DNA of 43,120 bases from a bacterium (GCA_021801645.1 JAJYXT010000062.1:1-43120); one strand, 5' to 3'. Shown: positions 24,115 through 31,908, numbered from the stretch's first letter. The notes: a model not told the origin generated them from the letters alone. Numbers and translations: made by a program.

Positions 24115-24984
24115 ATGCTGCCCACTTTCGTGATCTTCCTCAGGGAAGGGGTGGAGGCCAGCATGATCATCGCCATCCTGCTGGCCTACCTGGCCCGGAG
24201 CGGACATCGGGAGCACTTCAAAGACGTGTTCCTGGGAGTGGGAGCCGCCCTGGTGCTGGCCTTCGGAGGTGGGGCCGCGGCTTTCCTCGTGATCCACACC
24301 TACGAGGGGTCCCGGGTTCAGACCATCTTCGAGACCGGAACCTACCTTCTGGCCTGTGGCGTGCTCACCTACATGACCTTCTGGATGCACTCCCACGCCC
24401 GCACGCTGTCCCGGGAGCTCCGCGAGCGGACCGACCGGGCGATGGGGCGGGGGGCGCGGTTGAGCCTGGCCCTGGTCGCCTTCCAGGCGGTCGGTCGGGA
24501 GGGGCTGGAGACGGTGGTGTTCACCCTCGCCATCTTCTTCGCGGCGGCCGGCAGCCAGGCCAACTTCGCCGCCTCGGTGCCGGCGGCGGCGCTGGGGGCG
24601 GGGCTGGGGCTGATCTCCGCGCTGGCCATCGCCTTCGCCATATACCGGCTCGGCCACCGGCTGAATCTCGGGCGGTTCTTCCAGATCGTGGGGTCTTTGC
24701 TGATGCTCTTCGCCGCCGGCCTCCTGGCCGACGCCGTGGAGAACCTCCAGCAGCTGGGGTGGCTGCCCTTCCTCGCCCACCCGCTCTGGAACACCTCGGC
24801 CCAGTTGAGCGAGCAGGGCGCTCTGGGCGACATCCTGCACACGTTCCTGGGCTACGCCGCCCAGCCCACGGCGCTGCAGGTTCTGGCCTACGCGGCTTAC
24901 GTCCTGGCGGCGGTGGGCGGCTTCATCTGGCTCGGGGGGCACCACCGCCCGAGGCCCGCCCAGCCCGCCACCAGCCCCGGCTGA
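24115..24984 (+). CDS. efeU: FTR1/EfeU-family iron permease
   Basis: The 289-residue membrane protein has seven hydrophobic segments and two REXXE iron-binding motifs: REGVE at 10-14 in TM1 and REGLE at 128-132 in TM4. These are diagnostic for the Ftr1/EfeU channel, which takes up ferric iron after ferrous oxidation. The ATG at 24115 has AGGAGGT about 10 nt upstream; a GTG at 24103 overlaps that site and is unlikely. No EfeO or EfeB gene follows, so this is a lone permease. A TTGACA promoter lies 50-80 bp upstream. Confidence 0.93.
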   Translation: MLPTFVIFLREGVEASMIIAILLAYLARSGHREHFKDVFLGVGAALVLAFGGGAAAFLVIHTYEGSRVQTIFETGTYLLACGVLTYMTFWMHSHARTLSRELRERTDRAMGRGARLSLALVAFQAVGREGLETVVFTLAIFFAAAGSQANFAASVPAAALGAGLGLISALAIAFAIYRLGHRLNLGRFFQIVGSLLMLFAAGLLADAVENLQQLGWLPFLAHPLWNTSAQLSEQGALGDILHTFLGYAAQPTALQVLAYAAYVLAAVGGFIWLGGHHRPRPAQPATSPG

Positions 24985-24997
24985 GCCGAGAAGGCGC

Positions 24998-25012
24998 GGC
25001 TCGAAAGGAGCC
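24998..25012. terminator. Small hairpin between convergent FTR1 and kynureninase genes
   Basis: GGCTC (24998-25002) and GAGCC (25008-25012) form a 5-bp stem with a GAAAG loop, in the 39-bp gap between two convergent stop codons. The stem is short and lacks a T-run, so this is a weak call. Confidence 0.3.
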
Positions 25013-25023
25013 CCGGGGACGGA

Positions 25024-26298
25024 CTATCCGGCGTCTTTTGAGGTGAGTTCCACCGCCGCCCCAGCCAGTGAGGCGACCGCCCGAGCCAGATCGGTGAACG
25101 ATGTGGTGGGGGCGGCGCAGCCGAGGCGCACCCGGTCGGGGGGGCGGAAGTCCAGGATGACCTCGCCAGAGCCGTCCAGCCGGGCGCACAGCTCTCTGGC
25201 CCGGGGGTGCCGCAGGGTCACCTGTGAGCCGCGCCGACCGGCGTCGCGAGGGGTTGCAAGCTGGAACCCTAGTGGCGCCAGCCGGCGATCAGCAAGTCCG
25301 ATCAAGTGGGAGGTGAGGGCCAGACTCTTGGACCGCACTCTTTCGATGCCCAGCTCCGCCAGCAGCTCGACCCCCTCCTCAACCAGGGTCAGACCGAGGA
25401 TAGGGGGGGTGCCCGATAGAAAGCTGCCGATGCCCTCCCTGGGGGTGTAGGGCTGCTCCATGGCGAAGGGGTCCTGCTTGCCCATCCACCCCCAGATCGG
25501 CTGCCGGAGCCGACCCTGGAGGTGCCGGCTGACGTACAGGAAGGCGGGTGACCCCGGCCCGGCGTTGACGTACTTGTAGGTGCAGCCAGCGGCCAGGTCC
25601 GCCCGGCTGTCGTCCAGGCTTACCGGGACCGCTCCCACCGAGTGGCTCAGATCCCAGAGAGCCAGCGCCCCGGCGTCGCGGACGACCGTCGAGATCCCGG
25701 CCATGTCGACCAGCGCCCCGGATCGGTAGTCGACGTGGGAGAGGAGGACCAGGGCGGTGTCCTCCCCCACCGCGGTGCTGACCGCCTCAGGAGTGGGCCC
25801 CATGACCTCGTCGAACTCCACCAGTCGCAGGTTGAGCCTCCGGTTGGCGGTGAGGCCGGCCAACAGGTAGCGGTCGGTCGGGAAGTTGGCCCGGTCGGTG
25901 ACCACCACAGCCCGCCCGGGGAGGGAGTCGAGCGCCGCGGCCGCGAGCTTGTACAGATTGACCGAGGTTGAGTCGGCGACCACGACCTGCCCGGGGCCGG
26001 CGCCAAGCAGGACCTCTCCGAGCCGGTCGCCGACCTTGGTCGGCAGGTCCATCCACCTGTTCCAGGAGCGGACCAAGCCACGGCCCCACTCCTCCTCGAC
26101 CACCTGGAGGAGGCGGCGCACCGAGCGTTTGGGCAGGCGGCCCAGCGAGTTCCCGTCCAGGTACGGCGGCTCCGCCGCGCCCGCCCAGAACAGCTCTCTG
26201 GCCCAGGCCAGGGGGTCGGAGCGATCCAGGTCGGCTGCTTCAGCGAGGTCCTCGGCGAAGAGCGCCGAGTCCTCGGCCACAGGGGAGGAGTCGCTCAA
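25024..26298 (-). CDS. kynU: Kynureninase
   Basis: It cleaves kynurenine to anthranilate and alanine using PLP. The 424-residue fold-type I enzyme has YLDGNSLGRLPK near the N-terminus, ALALWDLSHSVGAVPV with the PLP-contacting Asp, and the Schiff-base lysine K242 in CTYKYVNAGPGSPAF. It ends with the small domain (VILDFRPPDRVRLGCAAPTTSF). The length is typical. The start is TTG at 26298, overlapping the stop of the nitrobindin-like gene as TTGA, so translation is coupled. No tryptophan dioxygenase or formamidase gene is nearby, so the rest of the pathway must be elsewhere. Confidence 0.95.
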   Translation of the reverse strand: MSDSSPVAEDSALFAEDLAEAADLDRSDPLAWARELFWAGAAEPPYLDGNSLGRLPKRSVRRLLQVVEEEWGRGLVRSWNRWMDLPTKVGDRLGEVLLGAGPGQVVVADSTSVNLYKLAAAALDSLPGRAVVVTDRANFPTDRYLLAGLTANRRLNLRLVEFDEVMGPTPEAVSTAVGEDTALVLLSHVDYRSGALVDMAGISTVVRDAGALALWDLSHSVGAVPVSLDDSRADLAAGCTYKYVNAGPGSPAFLYVSRHLQGRLRQPIWGWMGKQDPFAMEQPYTPREGIGSFLSGTPPILGLTLVEEGVELLAELGIERVRSKSLALTSHLIGLADRRLAPLGFQLATPRDAGRRGSQVTLRHPRARELCARLDGSGEVILDFRPPDRVRLGCAAPTTSFTDLARAVASLAGAAVELTSKDAG

Positions 26299-26771
26299 GG
26301 ATGGCGCCGCAGCCGGGAGAGGACATGGGGTGCCGGGTCGCCGTCCCCCACCGCAATCAGGATCTCGTGCACCAGCACGGCGCCCTCCATCTGCAGCCGC
26401 CGGCCGACCCGGTCCAGCCGCCGCGCCCCAGGGGTGACCCCGAGAGCCCCAGGGGAGAGGTCGAGAATCTCGCCCCGCAGGCGTCCAACCTGAATCTCGG
26501 TGTACCCGGCAGGGATGGCCAGCACCAGCTCCACTTCACCGCCCTGGAGAAGCCTCAGATAGCCCCTCTCGGAATGGCTGAGGTCACCTGTGTCAAGGAC
26601 CTCGGTTCGCTCGTCCCAGGTCACCACCGCTCGGCCCGGCACGGCCTGGAGCACCAGCCGTTCGCGGTAGCGGAATGGGGGGTCCGACCACCTACCGGCC
26701 CCCTCCCCTTCCCAGGCGCCTAGCCAGGACCGAAACGGGGTCAGAAGCTCCTGGACGTCGGAGGGGGGCAC
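26295..26771 (-). CDS. Nitrobindin-like heme-binding beta-barrel protein
   Basis: The 158-residue protein matches the nitrobindin/THAP4 C-terminal fold (DUF1794). It carries the GxWxGxG signature (GAWEGEG, 18-24), YRERLVLQAVPGRAVVTW, SERGYLRLLQGGEVELVLAIPAG, and a C-terminal PHVLSRLRR in which H149 aligns with the axial heme ligand. Relatives bind ferric heme and isomerise peroxynitrite. I place the start at GTG 26771, because TTGACC, 17 bp and TATGGT precede it by 7 nt. An ATG at 26783 would lie inside that -10 box. It is the first gene of an operon with kynU. Confidence 0.87.
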   Translation of the reverse strand: MPPSDVQELLTPFRSWLGAWEGEGAGRWSDPPFRYRERLVLQAVPGRAVVTWDERTEVLDTGDLSHSERGYLRLLQGGEVELVLAIPAGYTEIQVGRLRGEILDLSPGALGVTPGARRLDRVGRRLQMEGAVLVHEILIAVGDGDPAPHVLSRLRRHP

Positions 26772-26778
26772 GATCTGG

Positions 26779-26807
26779 ACCATACGGGGTGGGCCATCCG
26801 CGGTCAA
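26779..26807 (-). promoter_or_regulatory. Leaderless promoter of the nitrobindin-kynU operon
   Basis: On the minus strand TTGACC (26807-26802), a 17-nt spacer and TATGGT (26784-26779) are followed by 7 nt and the GTG at 26771. The fit of both boxes decides this start over the ATG inside the -10. Confidence 0.6.
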
Positions 26808-26870
26808 GCCCGTTCCCGTGGGCCAGTTCCGGGTCGCCAGGGGCGTCACCGGCCCGGGTACCCTGACATC

Positions 26871-27845
26871 GTGGAGATCAAGATCCCTTCTCCGGAGGAG
26901 GCGCTCTGGTTGCTGGCGGCGGGACTGCCGCCGGCGGGTCCGTTCCCCCTCCAGTCCACCGACCCCGACCCCGGGCTCTTCGGCCCGGGTAGCGTCACCT
27001 GGCGGGTGATGCGCGAGCCGCTGCTGCTGCTGGGCGCGTCCCGGGCCCTGCTGGTTCAGGTGGCGCATCCACTGGTGGCGGAGGGAGCCCTCGAACACAG
27101 CGACTTCGCCCAGGACGCGGTGGGACGGTTCCAGCGAACCGTGGCCTGGGTCACCACAGTGGTCTTCGGCACCAAGGAGGAGGCCCGCGCCGCGACCAGG
27201 GAGGTGAACCGGGCCCACCGCAAGGTGGAGGGGCTCCTCCCCAAGGAGCACGCCACCAGCGTGTGGCGGGCCGGAAGCTCGTACCGGGCCCGGGATCAGG
27301 ACCTGGTCCTCTGGGTCCACGCGGCTCTCGTGGAGTCCATGCTGGCCACCCACGACGCCGCCATCGGCGGCCTGCAACCCCGGGAGCGCGACCGCTTCGT
27401 GGTGGAATGGGACCAGGTGGTCCGGATGATGGGGCTGCCCGATGGGACGGGCTGGGAAGGGTACGACGACCTGCGCGGCTGGATGGACCAGCGGGTCGAG
27501 ATGGGGGTGGCTATCCCAGGGGCCGGGTCCCGGGAGGTCGCCGACGTGATCCTGGTGCCCCGTCTGGGGATGAAGGGGCCGAGGGCCCTTGCCGAGCTCA
27601 CCGGCTTCATCACGTCCGGACTGCTGCCAGATCCGATCCGTCGGCACTACCGGATACGTTGGACTCCGGTCCAAGAGCTGGCCCATCGTACCCTGTGCGC
27701 CTCGCTGCGAAGGGCGCGCACGATGATGCCCAGGCCGTTTCGGGTGTCTCCGGTCTACGACTTCGCCGTCGCCCGCGCCGCGGGAGAGCTCCGCCGTCGC
27801 CCCGATCTGCAGGAGAGGCTGGCCGAGCAGCCACGGCTCGCCTGA
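26871..27845 (+). CDS. MpaB/DUF2236-family oxygenase-like protein
   Basis: The 324-residue protein belongs to DUF2236, related to the mycophenolic acid oxygenase MpaB and the rubber oxygenase Lcp catalytic fold. Typical stretches are SVTWRVMREPLLLLGASRALLVQVAHPLVAEGALEHSDF, then HRKVEGLLPKEH and VLWVHAALVESMLATHD. Members coordinate heme or iron through conserved His and Arg positions. The substrate is unknown. The GTG at 26871 is 6 nt after TACCCT (26859-26864), so the mRNA is probably leaderless. It diverges from the nitrobindin gene across an 99-bp gap. Confidence 0.87.
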   Translation: MEIKIPSPEEALWLLAAGLPPAGPFPLQSTDPDPGLFGPGSVTWRVMREPLLLLGASRALLVQVAHPLVAEGALEHSDFAQDAVGRFQRTVAWVTTVVFGTKEEARAATREVNRAHRKVEGLLPKEHATSVWRAGSSYRARDQDLVLWVHAALVESMLATHDAAIGGLQPRERDRFVVEWDQVVRMMGLPDGTGWEGYDDLRGWMDQRVEMGVAIPGAGSREVADVILVPRLGMKGPRALAELTGFITSGLLPDPIRRHYRIRWTPVQELAHRTLCASLRRARTMMPRPFRVSPVYDFAVARAAGELRRRPDLQERLAEQPRLA

Positions 27846-27852
27846 GAGCGGC

Positions 27853-28416
27853 TCAGGTCAGGCCCCAGCTCACGATGGCCGGGACGGAGTGCTCAGCGCC
27901 GAGCATCGATATCGAGGCCACCGGGACCACCAGGTGGCGGCAGATCCCAACGGCCTGCTCCAGGTAGGCGGCGGCAACCGCCCGAAGGAAGTGGCCGTGC
28001 CCGAAGAGGGCGCTGTCTCTGAAGCTCGATAGGTCCAACTCCCCAAGGAGCCGCCTAGCCCTGGCCAGAACCTCTTCCGGTGACTCGCCGCCGGGGCACC
28101 CGTCCCGCCAGAGCTCCCAGCCGGGCCAGGACGCCTCGATCTGGTCGCGAGTCCACCCCTCGAAGTCCCCGTAGTCGTACTCGCGAAGGTCGGCGGCCAC
28201 CTCGGCCCGCTCTCCCAGACCGGCCAGCTCGGCGGTCTGTCGAGCTCGGAGCAGGGGACTGACCACCACCCGGTCGAAGTTGACAGAGGCGAGTCGCTTA
28301 CGGAGATGGCGCGCCTGCTCCTCGCCGCGAGGACTGAGGGGGATGTCGGTGCGGCCCGTGTGACGACCACTCACCGTCCACTCCGTCTCCCCGTGGCGGA
28401 CCAGGTAGATGGGCAC
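27853..28416 (-). CDS. Histidine phosphatase-superfamily (phosphoglycerate mutase-like) protein
   Basis: The 187-residue protein has the RHGE signature at the N-terminus (LVRHGETEW, catalytic H8) and TDIPLSPRGEEQARHL. The second arginine lies in VVVSPLLRARQTAE, the acid residues in REYDYGDFEG, and the second catalytic His in LFGHGHFLRAV. It is a broad-specificity phosphatase type, and the cofactor-dependent mutase insertions are missing. The GTG at 28416 is 7 nt after a TAGACT hexamer on the minus strand (28429-28424). It converges on the MpaB gene and points away from the tRNA gene. Confidence 0.92.
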   Translation of the reverse strand: MPIYLVRHGETEWTVSGRHTGRTDIPLSPRGEEQARHLRKRLASVNFDRVVVSPLLRARQTAELAGLGERAEVAADLREYDYGDFEGWTRDQIEASWPGWELWRDGCPGGESPEEVLARARRLLGELDLSSFRDSALFGHGHFLRAVAAAYLEQAVGICRHLVVPVASISMLGAEHSVPAIVSWGLT

Positions 28417-28473
28417 CGGGTGCAGTCTAGAGAGCGGGGAGCCCGGTCGCGGCTCGGATATACTGGGCGCCTC

Positions 28474-28551
28474 CGGGAAGTAGCTCAGTCAGGTTAGAGT
28501 GCACGGTTCGGGACCGTGAGGTCGGCGGTTCGAATCCGCCCTTCCCGACCA
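28474..28551 (+). tRNA. tRNA-Pro (anticodon CGG)
   Basis: The cloverleaf is complete. Acceptor CGGGAAG pairs with CTTCCCG. The D arm is GCTC/GAGT, and the anticodon stem CACGG/CCGTG has loop TTCGGGA, so positions 34-36 read CGG. The T arm is GGCGG/CCGCC with TTCGAAT, then A73. The 3' CCA is encoded (28549-28551). It reads CCG codons. The region after it has an island-like character. Confidence 0.95.
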
Positions 28552-29067
28552 GAGCCTCCGGGGCACCAGTTACTGAGATCAAATCGCCTCGCCATCGAGC
28601 TTTCGTGGGGCATTTGACACTCCAATTGACACCCTAGGCGGCAAATACTGGCGGCCATCGGCGTCCGGCGCCAGCTCCGTGCGCCCTGTCTTCAACTACC
28701 ACGCGGTCACAGGTGGACTCCCGCGGGCAGTTCAGCGGACAATCCGCTCGGACCGGCCTCGGCCCTGACTTCCTGCATCGCCCGGGTCCTAGAGCAGGTG
28801 GAGCGACCCCAGGCCGGGAGTCCACAGCAACTGGAACGGGGCCCCCTCACGTGCCATTCCCTCCTCAATGGTCCCCTAGGGCCGGGACCAGCCACCAACG
28901 CATAGGTGGCGCATGGAGGTCCCCCGAAACGGCGTGAACAGGCTTCCCGAGAGTCTCGCCATTCCAACTCGAGCGCCCGTGAACTTAGATACCTGCGGGA
29001 GAGCAACGGAGGCGAGTTCTCACAGAACCATCACCTCGCCGGTAGCACGGAGTGCTGCAATCAGCCC
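28552..29067. other. Gene-free region downstream of tRNA-Pro
   Basis: This 516-bp stretch shows no convincing gene on either strand; all frames give low-complexity Arg/Gly/Pro reading without family features. It holds two TTGACAC copies near the tRNA (28614-28632) and AT-richer patches unlike the coding background. It may be the left end of a decayed integrated element, but no integrase remains. Confidence 0.5.
28614..28632 (+). repeat. Two direct copies of TTGACAC with 12-bp period
   Basis: TTGACAC occurs at 28614-28620 and 28626-28632, 63 bp after the tRNA end. Short direct repeats beside a tRNA 3' end resemble arm-type sites of tyrosine integrases. With only two copies this could be chance. 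Confidence 0.4.
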
Positions 29068-29322
29068 ATGGTACGAGATATCACTCAAAGGCAGCTTCGG
29101 AACGAGAGCGGCGCGATCATGAGGGCGTTGGATCATGGCGAGACATTCGTCGTCACCAGGAATGGTGTGCCTGTCGGCGAGTTGACTCCCCTTCGAAGAC
29201 GCCGGTTCGTGCCTGCCGATGCCGCTATTGCCATGTTCCGGGGCGCTCCCAGAGTCGAACTGGCCCGGCTCCGCGGCGACCTCGACAGCGTCGCGCGTCA
29301 GGACCCCAGCCCCCGTGCCTAG
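29068..29322 (+). CDS. Phd/YefM-type antitoxin
   Basis: The 84-residue protein has the Phd N-terminal DNA-binding fold: DITQRQLRNESGAIMRALDHGETFVVTRNGVPVGELTPL. A flexible C-terminal tail with charged residues follows (LARLRGDLDSVARQD) that would wrap the toxin. The antitoxin should neutralise the PIN toxin encoded next and repress the operon. The ATG at 29068 was chosen at the domain start; no strong ribosome site is visible. Its stop codon overlaps the toxin start by 8 bp. Confidence 0.87.
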   Translation: MVRDITQRQLRNESGAIMRALDHGETFVVTRNGVPVGELTPLRRRRFVPADAAIAMFRGAPRVELARLRGDLDSVARQDPSPRA

Positions 29323-29728
29323 TGCCCAACGCGCCCAGCGTGGGGTCATCGACACCTCCGTGGTCATCGACCTCGAGCAGCTTGACGCCCGGCAACTCCC
29401 GATCGAGTTGGCGGTCAGCGCTATCACCATGGCAGAGCTCGCTGCCGGGCCCCACGCGACCGACGACGCCGAGGAGAGGGCGCGCCGACAGGATCGATTG
29501 CAACGGGCGGAGGCCGCCTTCGACCCCCTGCCATTCGACGGAGAGGCGGCCCGGGCCTACGGTCGGATCTACGCTGCCGAGGTGGCAAGCGGGCGCAAGG
29601 CCCGTGGGGCCCGGGCACCGGATCTGCTCATTGCGGCCACCGCGTGTGCTGCGGGCCTACCGGTGTACACACGCAACCCGGAGGACCTCCAAGGCATCCG
29701 GGGCCTCGTCGGCGTCGTCGGGGTCTGA
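29315..29728 (+). CDS. vapC: VapC-type PIN-domain ribonuclease toxin
   Basis: The 137-residue PIN-domain protein has the metal-binding acidic residues of the family: D13 in VIDTSVVIDL, E41 in ITMAELAAG, D103 in ARAPDLLIAATA, and the final N121/D124 in YTRNPEDLQGI. Such toxins cut tRNA or rRNA until bound by their antitoxin. It resembles the FitB/VapC subgroup in length and in the MAELAAG motif. The GTG at 29315 overlaps the end of the Phd-type antitoxin gene, which supports this start and a functional pair. All key residues are intact. Confidence 0.9.
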   Translation: MPSAQRAQRGVIDTSVVIDLEQLDARQLPIELAVSAITMAELAAGPHATDDAEERARRQDRLQRAEAAFDPLPFDGEAARAYGRIYAAEVASGRKARGARAPDLLIAATACAAGLPVYTRNPEDLQGIRGLVGVVGV

Positions 29729-30098
29729 GCCGCCCTCGGGCCACAGAGTTGCGCGCGCCGCTGCGCTTCGGGGATCCGCCACGGCCGAATCGCAGTGTTT
29801 AGGGAGCCCGATGGTGTGTCCTTGGGGGCACTCGGGCCTACGATTCGAGGAGACGACGTTGACACTGCGTCCCACGGACAGAGACGCCATCGGCATACCT
29901 CGCACCAAGCGTGCTCCTCGTCTGCCAATACCAAACGGTCACCGACGACCCATGAGATAGCTAGCTGGCGCACCCGCGACGATGGTCGGGACCTGAGGTC
30001 CGCAAGCCACCGGTGTCCTTTCCGACTCGGTCAGGTTCCGGCGCACGGCCCGTCAGTAGGGCGGTCGCGGGTGTGGGCGGCTAGGTAGGATCGTTGCG
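29729..30098. other. Gene-free region between toxin and Imm5-like gene
   Basis: No convincing gene is seen in this 370-bp stretch. A short frame from the ATG at 29812 begins MVCPWGHSGLRFEETTLTL, loosely like the N-terminus of YgiT/MqsA-type zinc-finger proteins, then loses similarity, so it could be a decayed remnant. A TAGGAT -10 for the next gene lies at 30086-30091. Confidence 0.4.
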
Positions 30099-30644
30099 GT
30101 GGCATCTCCGCAGACGCTCAGCGAGGGCGAGCGACGTCTTGTCGCCGAGTGGGCGGCCGACTGCGCGGAGCGGGTGCTGGGTCTCTTCGAGGCCGAGGCT
30201 CCCAAGGATGGTCGACCCCGCGCTGCCGTCAACCGGGCCCGGGCTTTCGCCCGGGGGGAGATGGGGACAGCCGAGGGGATCCGCCGCCGGTTCGTCGGTG
30301 GTGTCCCTGCCGAAGAGATCAAGACTCCGGCAGCAGCTGCCGCTGCCCGAGCTGCCGGCCAGGCCGCCGCGGTCTGCCACATGGGGGCGCACGCCTTGGG
30401 CGCTGCGGCCTACGCGGCCCGGGCGGTCAGCCTGGCCGCTCCCGACCTCCCACGGGCCGCCGAGGACGAGATCCGGTGGCAGCTAGCGCATATGTCGCCC
30501 GAGGTCCAGACCGCCCTGCGAGCCCTTCCGCCAGTTGGCGAGAACCGGGCGGGGCCCCTTGGACCCGGGCGTCTCTCCTCTGGTCAAATCGGCATCTTCA
30601 TCCGTGACCTCCAAGCCGGCGTCGCTCTCGCCAGCCTCGACTGA
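30099..30644 (+). CDS. Imm5-like putative immunity protein
   Basis: The 181-residue helical protein matches the Imm5 pattern. It contains LSEGERRLVAEWAADCAERVLGLFE, DGRPRAAVNRARAFARGE, AAARAAGQAAAVCHMGAHALGAAAYAARAV and DEIRWQLAHMSPEV. Imm5 proteins are predicted to neutralise polymorphic toxins. No cognate toxin gene is recognisable beside it, so it is an orphan or has taken on another role. The GTG at 30099 follows TAGGAT by 7 nt, consistent with leaderless expression. Standing in the post-tRNA accessory stretch, it was probably acquired. Confidence 0.78.
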   Translation: MASPQTLSEGERRLVAEWAADCAERVLGLFEAEAPKDGRPRAAVNRARAFARGEMGTAEGIRRRFVGGVPAEEIKTPAAAAAARAAGQAAAVCHMGAHALGAAAYAARAVSLAAPDLPRAAEDEIRWQLAHMSPEVQTALRALPPVGENRAGPLGPGRLSSGQIGIFIRDLQAGVALASLD

Positions 30645-30856
30645 CCCGAACTGTCGACGCTGGTGCGCTAGGTGCGGCCAGGGGCTAGCGATTGGGCACC
30701 CACGACCGGTCGCCGGAGGCCAACCGGCAGCCAGGTGAGGCTAGCCCGGCGAATCGACGCGCCAGACCGCGGCCCCCACGGGGCGAGCGCCTCGCGCCGG
30801 GGAGGAGGATCCAGATCGATGTGAGGTCGTCGCCGCTCCAATGCTCTCGGTCGGAC

Positions 30857-30880
30857 CACCGGGCGGGTGGTCACCCGGTG
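30857..30880 (-). terminator. Hairpin at the 3' end of the carbonic anhydrase gene
   Basis: CACCGGG (30857-30863) pairs with CCCGGTG (30874-30880) around a 10-nt loop that contains the stop codon. There is no T-run, so this is a weak terminator call. Confidence 0.3.
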
Positions 30881-31380
30881 CGGCCCTGGAGAGTCACCTC
30901 CTCCAGCCTTCCGGTGCGCACGTCGTAGATGAAGCCTCTCACCCGATCTTTGTGGGCGAGGAAGGGGCTGCTGAGGATCCGGCAGATGGACTCTCGGACG
31001 TCCTCCCGCAGGTCGGAGAAGGAACCCAGGGCGAAGGGCGGCCGGACCCCGACCTCCTTCTCGATCTCGGCCTTCAGCTCCTCGTCCCGAAAGGACTGCA
31101 TCCCGCACTCGGTGTGGTGAATGACCATGACCTCCCTTGTTCCCAGGAGCCGCTGGGAGATCAGCAGCGAGCGGATGACGTCGTCGGTGACCACGCCCCC
31201 GGCGTTGCGGATGACGTGGGCTTCCCCGGGGGCCAGGCCGAGGACCCGATGCACGTCGATCCGGGCGTCCATGCACGCCAGCACCGCCACCTCCAGGCGG
31301 GGGCGGGACGGCAGCGCGCCGACCGCAGGGTCGTGGACGTAGCTGGCGTTGTTCCGAAGCAGCTGGTCGATTGCCGACAT
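30871..31380 (-). CDS. Beta-class carbonic anhydrase
   Basis: It interconverts CO2 and bicarbonate. The 169-residue protein has zinc ligands C36, H89 and C92 (ACMDARID and VIHHTECGM) and the Asp-Arg dyad D38/R40. It is a short enzyme like mycobacterial Rv1284. The ATG at 31380 has GGAGG (in GGAGGATTAGGAG) about 10 nt upstream, so the start is secure. It is a single gene, with a 495-bp gene-free region upstream. Confidence 0.95.
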   Translation of the reverse strand: MSAIDQLLRNNASYVHDPAVGALPSRPRLEVAVLACMDARIDVHRVLGLAPGEAHVIRNAGGVVTDDVIRSLLISQRLLGTREVMVIHHTECGMQSFRDEELKAEIEKEVGVRPPFALGSFSDLREDVRESICRILSSPFLAHKDRVRGFIYDVRTGRLEEVTLQGRTG

Positions 31381-31875
31381 CTCCTAATCCTCCTAGTGTC
31401 GCGAATTGGTGGAGTGACCCCGGGCGGGGCGTCGCCGATAGCTGTGCAGAGGCCGCGTCCGCCAGCGGAACGCCTGTCGACCTTGAAGGCGCGGTGCCTG
31501 CGCGGGGTGGCGCCCACGCACCGGGAGTGGCCGCCACGGCCCCTGCGGAGCCCTCGGCGGAAATTCTGACCGACCCCGCCGGGGCTTCGCTCACCAGCTA
31601 AGTGATGCCGGGACGGTCGACCCTCCCTCCTCGAATGTCTCTCGACGCGCCCGGAAGCGCCTCGGCGGGGGATGCGCCGCGGGCCACGAGGATCGCCATG
31701 GGGGGTCTGCCAGCCCGACCCAGCGGCCCCGGGATCGCCTGGGAGCATCCCGGTCAGCGGTGCGAGGCGGGAGGTTGGGAGGAGCGGTGGGACAGGACGG
31801 ATCGCAGGCTCGACCAGGCGGTCCCGGCCTGGCGGCGGAGGTGGCCGCCCAGGGCAATGGGGTAATCTCGCGCCG
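31381..31875. other. Gene-free region upstream of GNAT and carbonic anhydrase genes
   Basis: No protein with recognisable features is encoded here on either strand. Open frames exist but read as Arg/Gly/Pro-rich noise of a GC-rich sequence. It holds the carbonic anhydrase ribosome site at its left end and a TAATCT -10 (31863-31868) at its right end. I see no RNA gene. Confidence 0.5.
31863..31868 (+). promoter_or_regulatory. -10 element upstream of GNAT micro-ORF
   Basis: TAATCT is followed after 7 nt by a GTG (31876) that opens a 10-codon frame leading into the GNAT gene. Confidence 0.45.
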
Positions 31876-31908
31876 GTGAAGCGCTCGCGGCGAACTAGCG
31901 GATGGTGA
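31876..31908 (+). CDS. Putative 10-residue leader micro-ORF overlapping GNAT start
   Basis: A GTG 7 nt after TAATCT opens the frame MKRSRRTSGW. Its TGA (31906-31908) overlaps the GNAT start at 31902 (ATG) or 31905 (GTG, as GTGA). Four of the ten residues are Lys or Arg. The layout suggests coupled translation; no family support exists. Confidence 0.3.
   Translation: MKRSRRTSGW

Noticed and set aside
26783-26783. ATG at 26783 as the nitrobindin start
   Set aside because: It falls inside the TATGGT -10 box paired with TTGACC at 17 bp, so the mRNA would begin after it. GTG 26771 fits.
28506-28512. tRNA anticodon GGG
   Set aside because: Counting the 7-nt loop TTCGGGA from position 32 gives CGG at 34-36, so the codon read is CCG.
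28552-29067. Integrase gene or duplicated tRNA end (attR)
   Set aside because: No tyrosine recombinase motifs are readable on either strand, and no second copy of the tRNA 3' end was found in the window.
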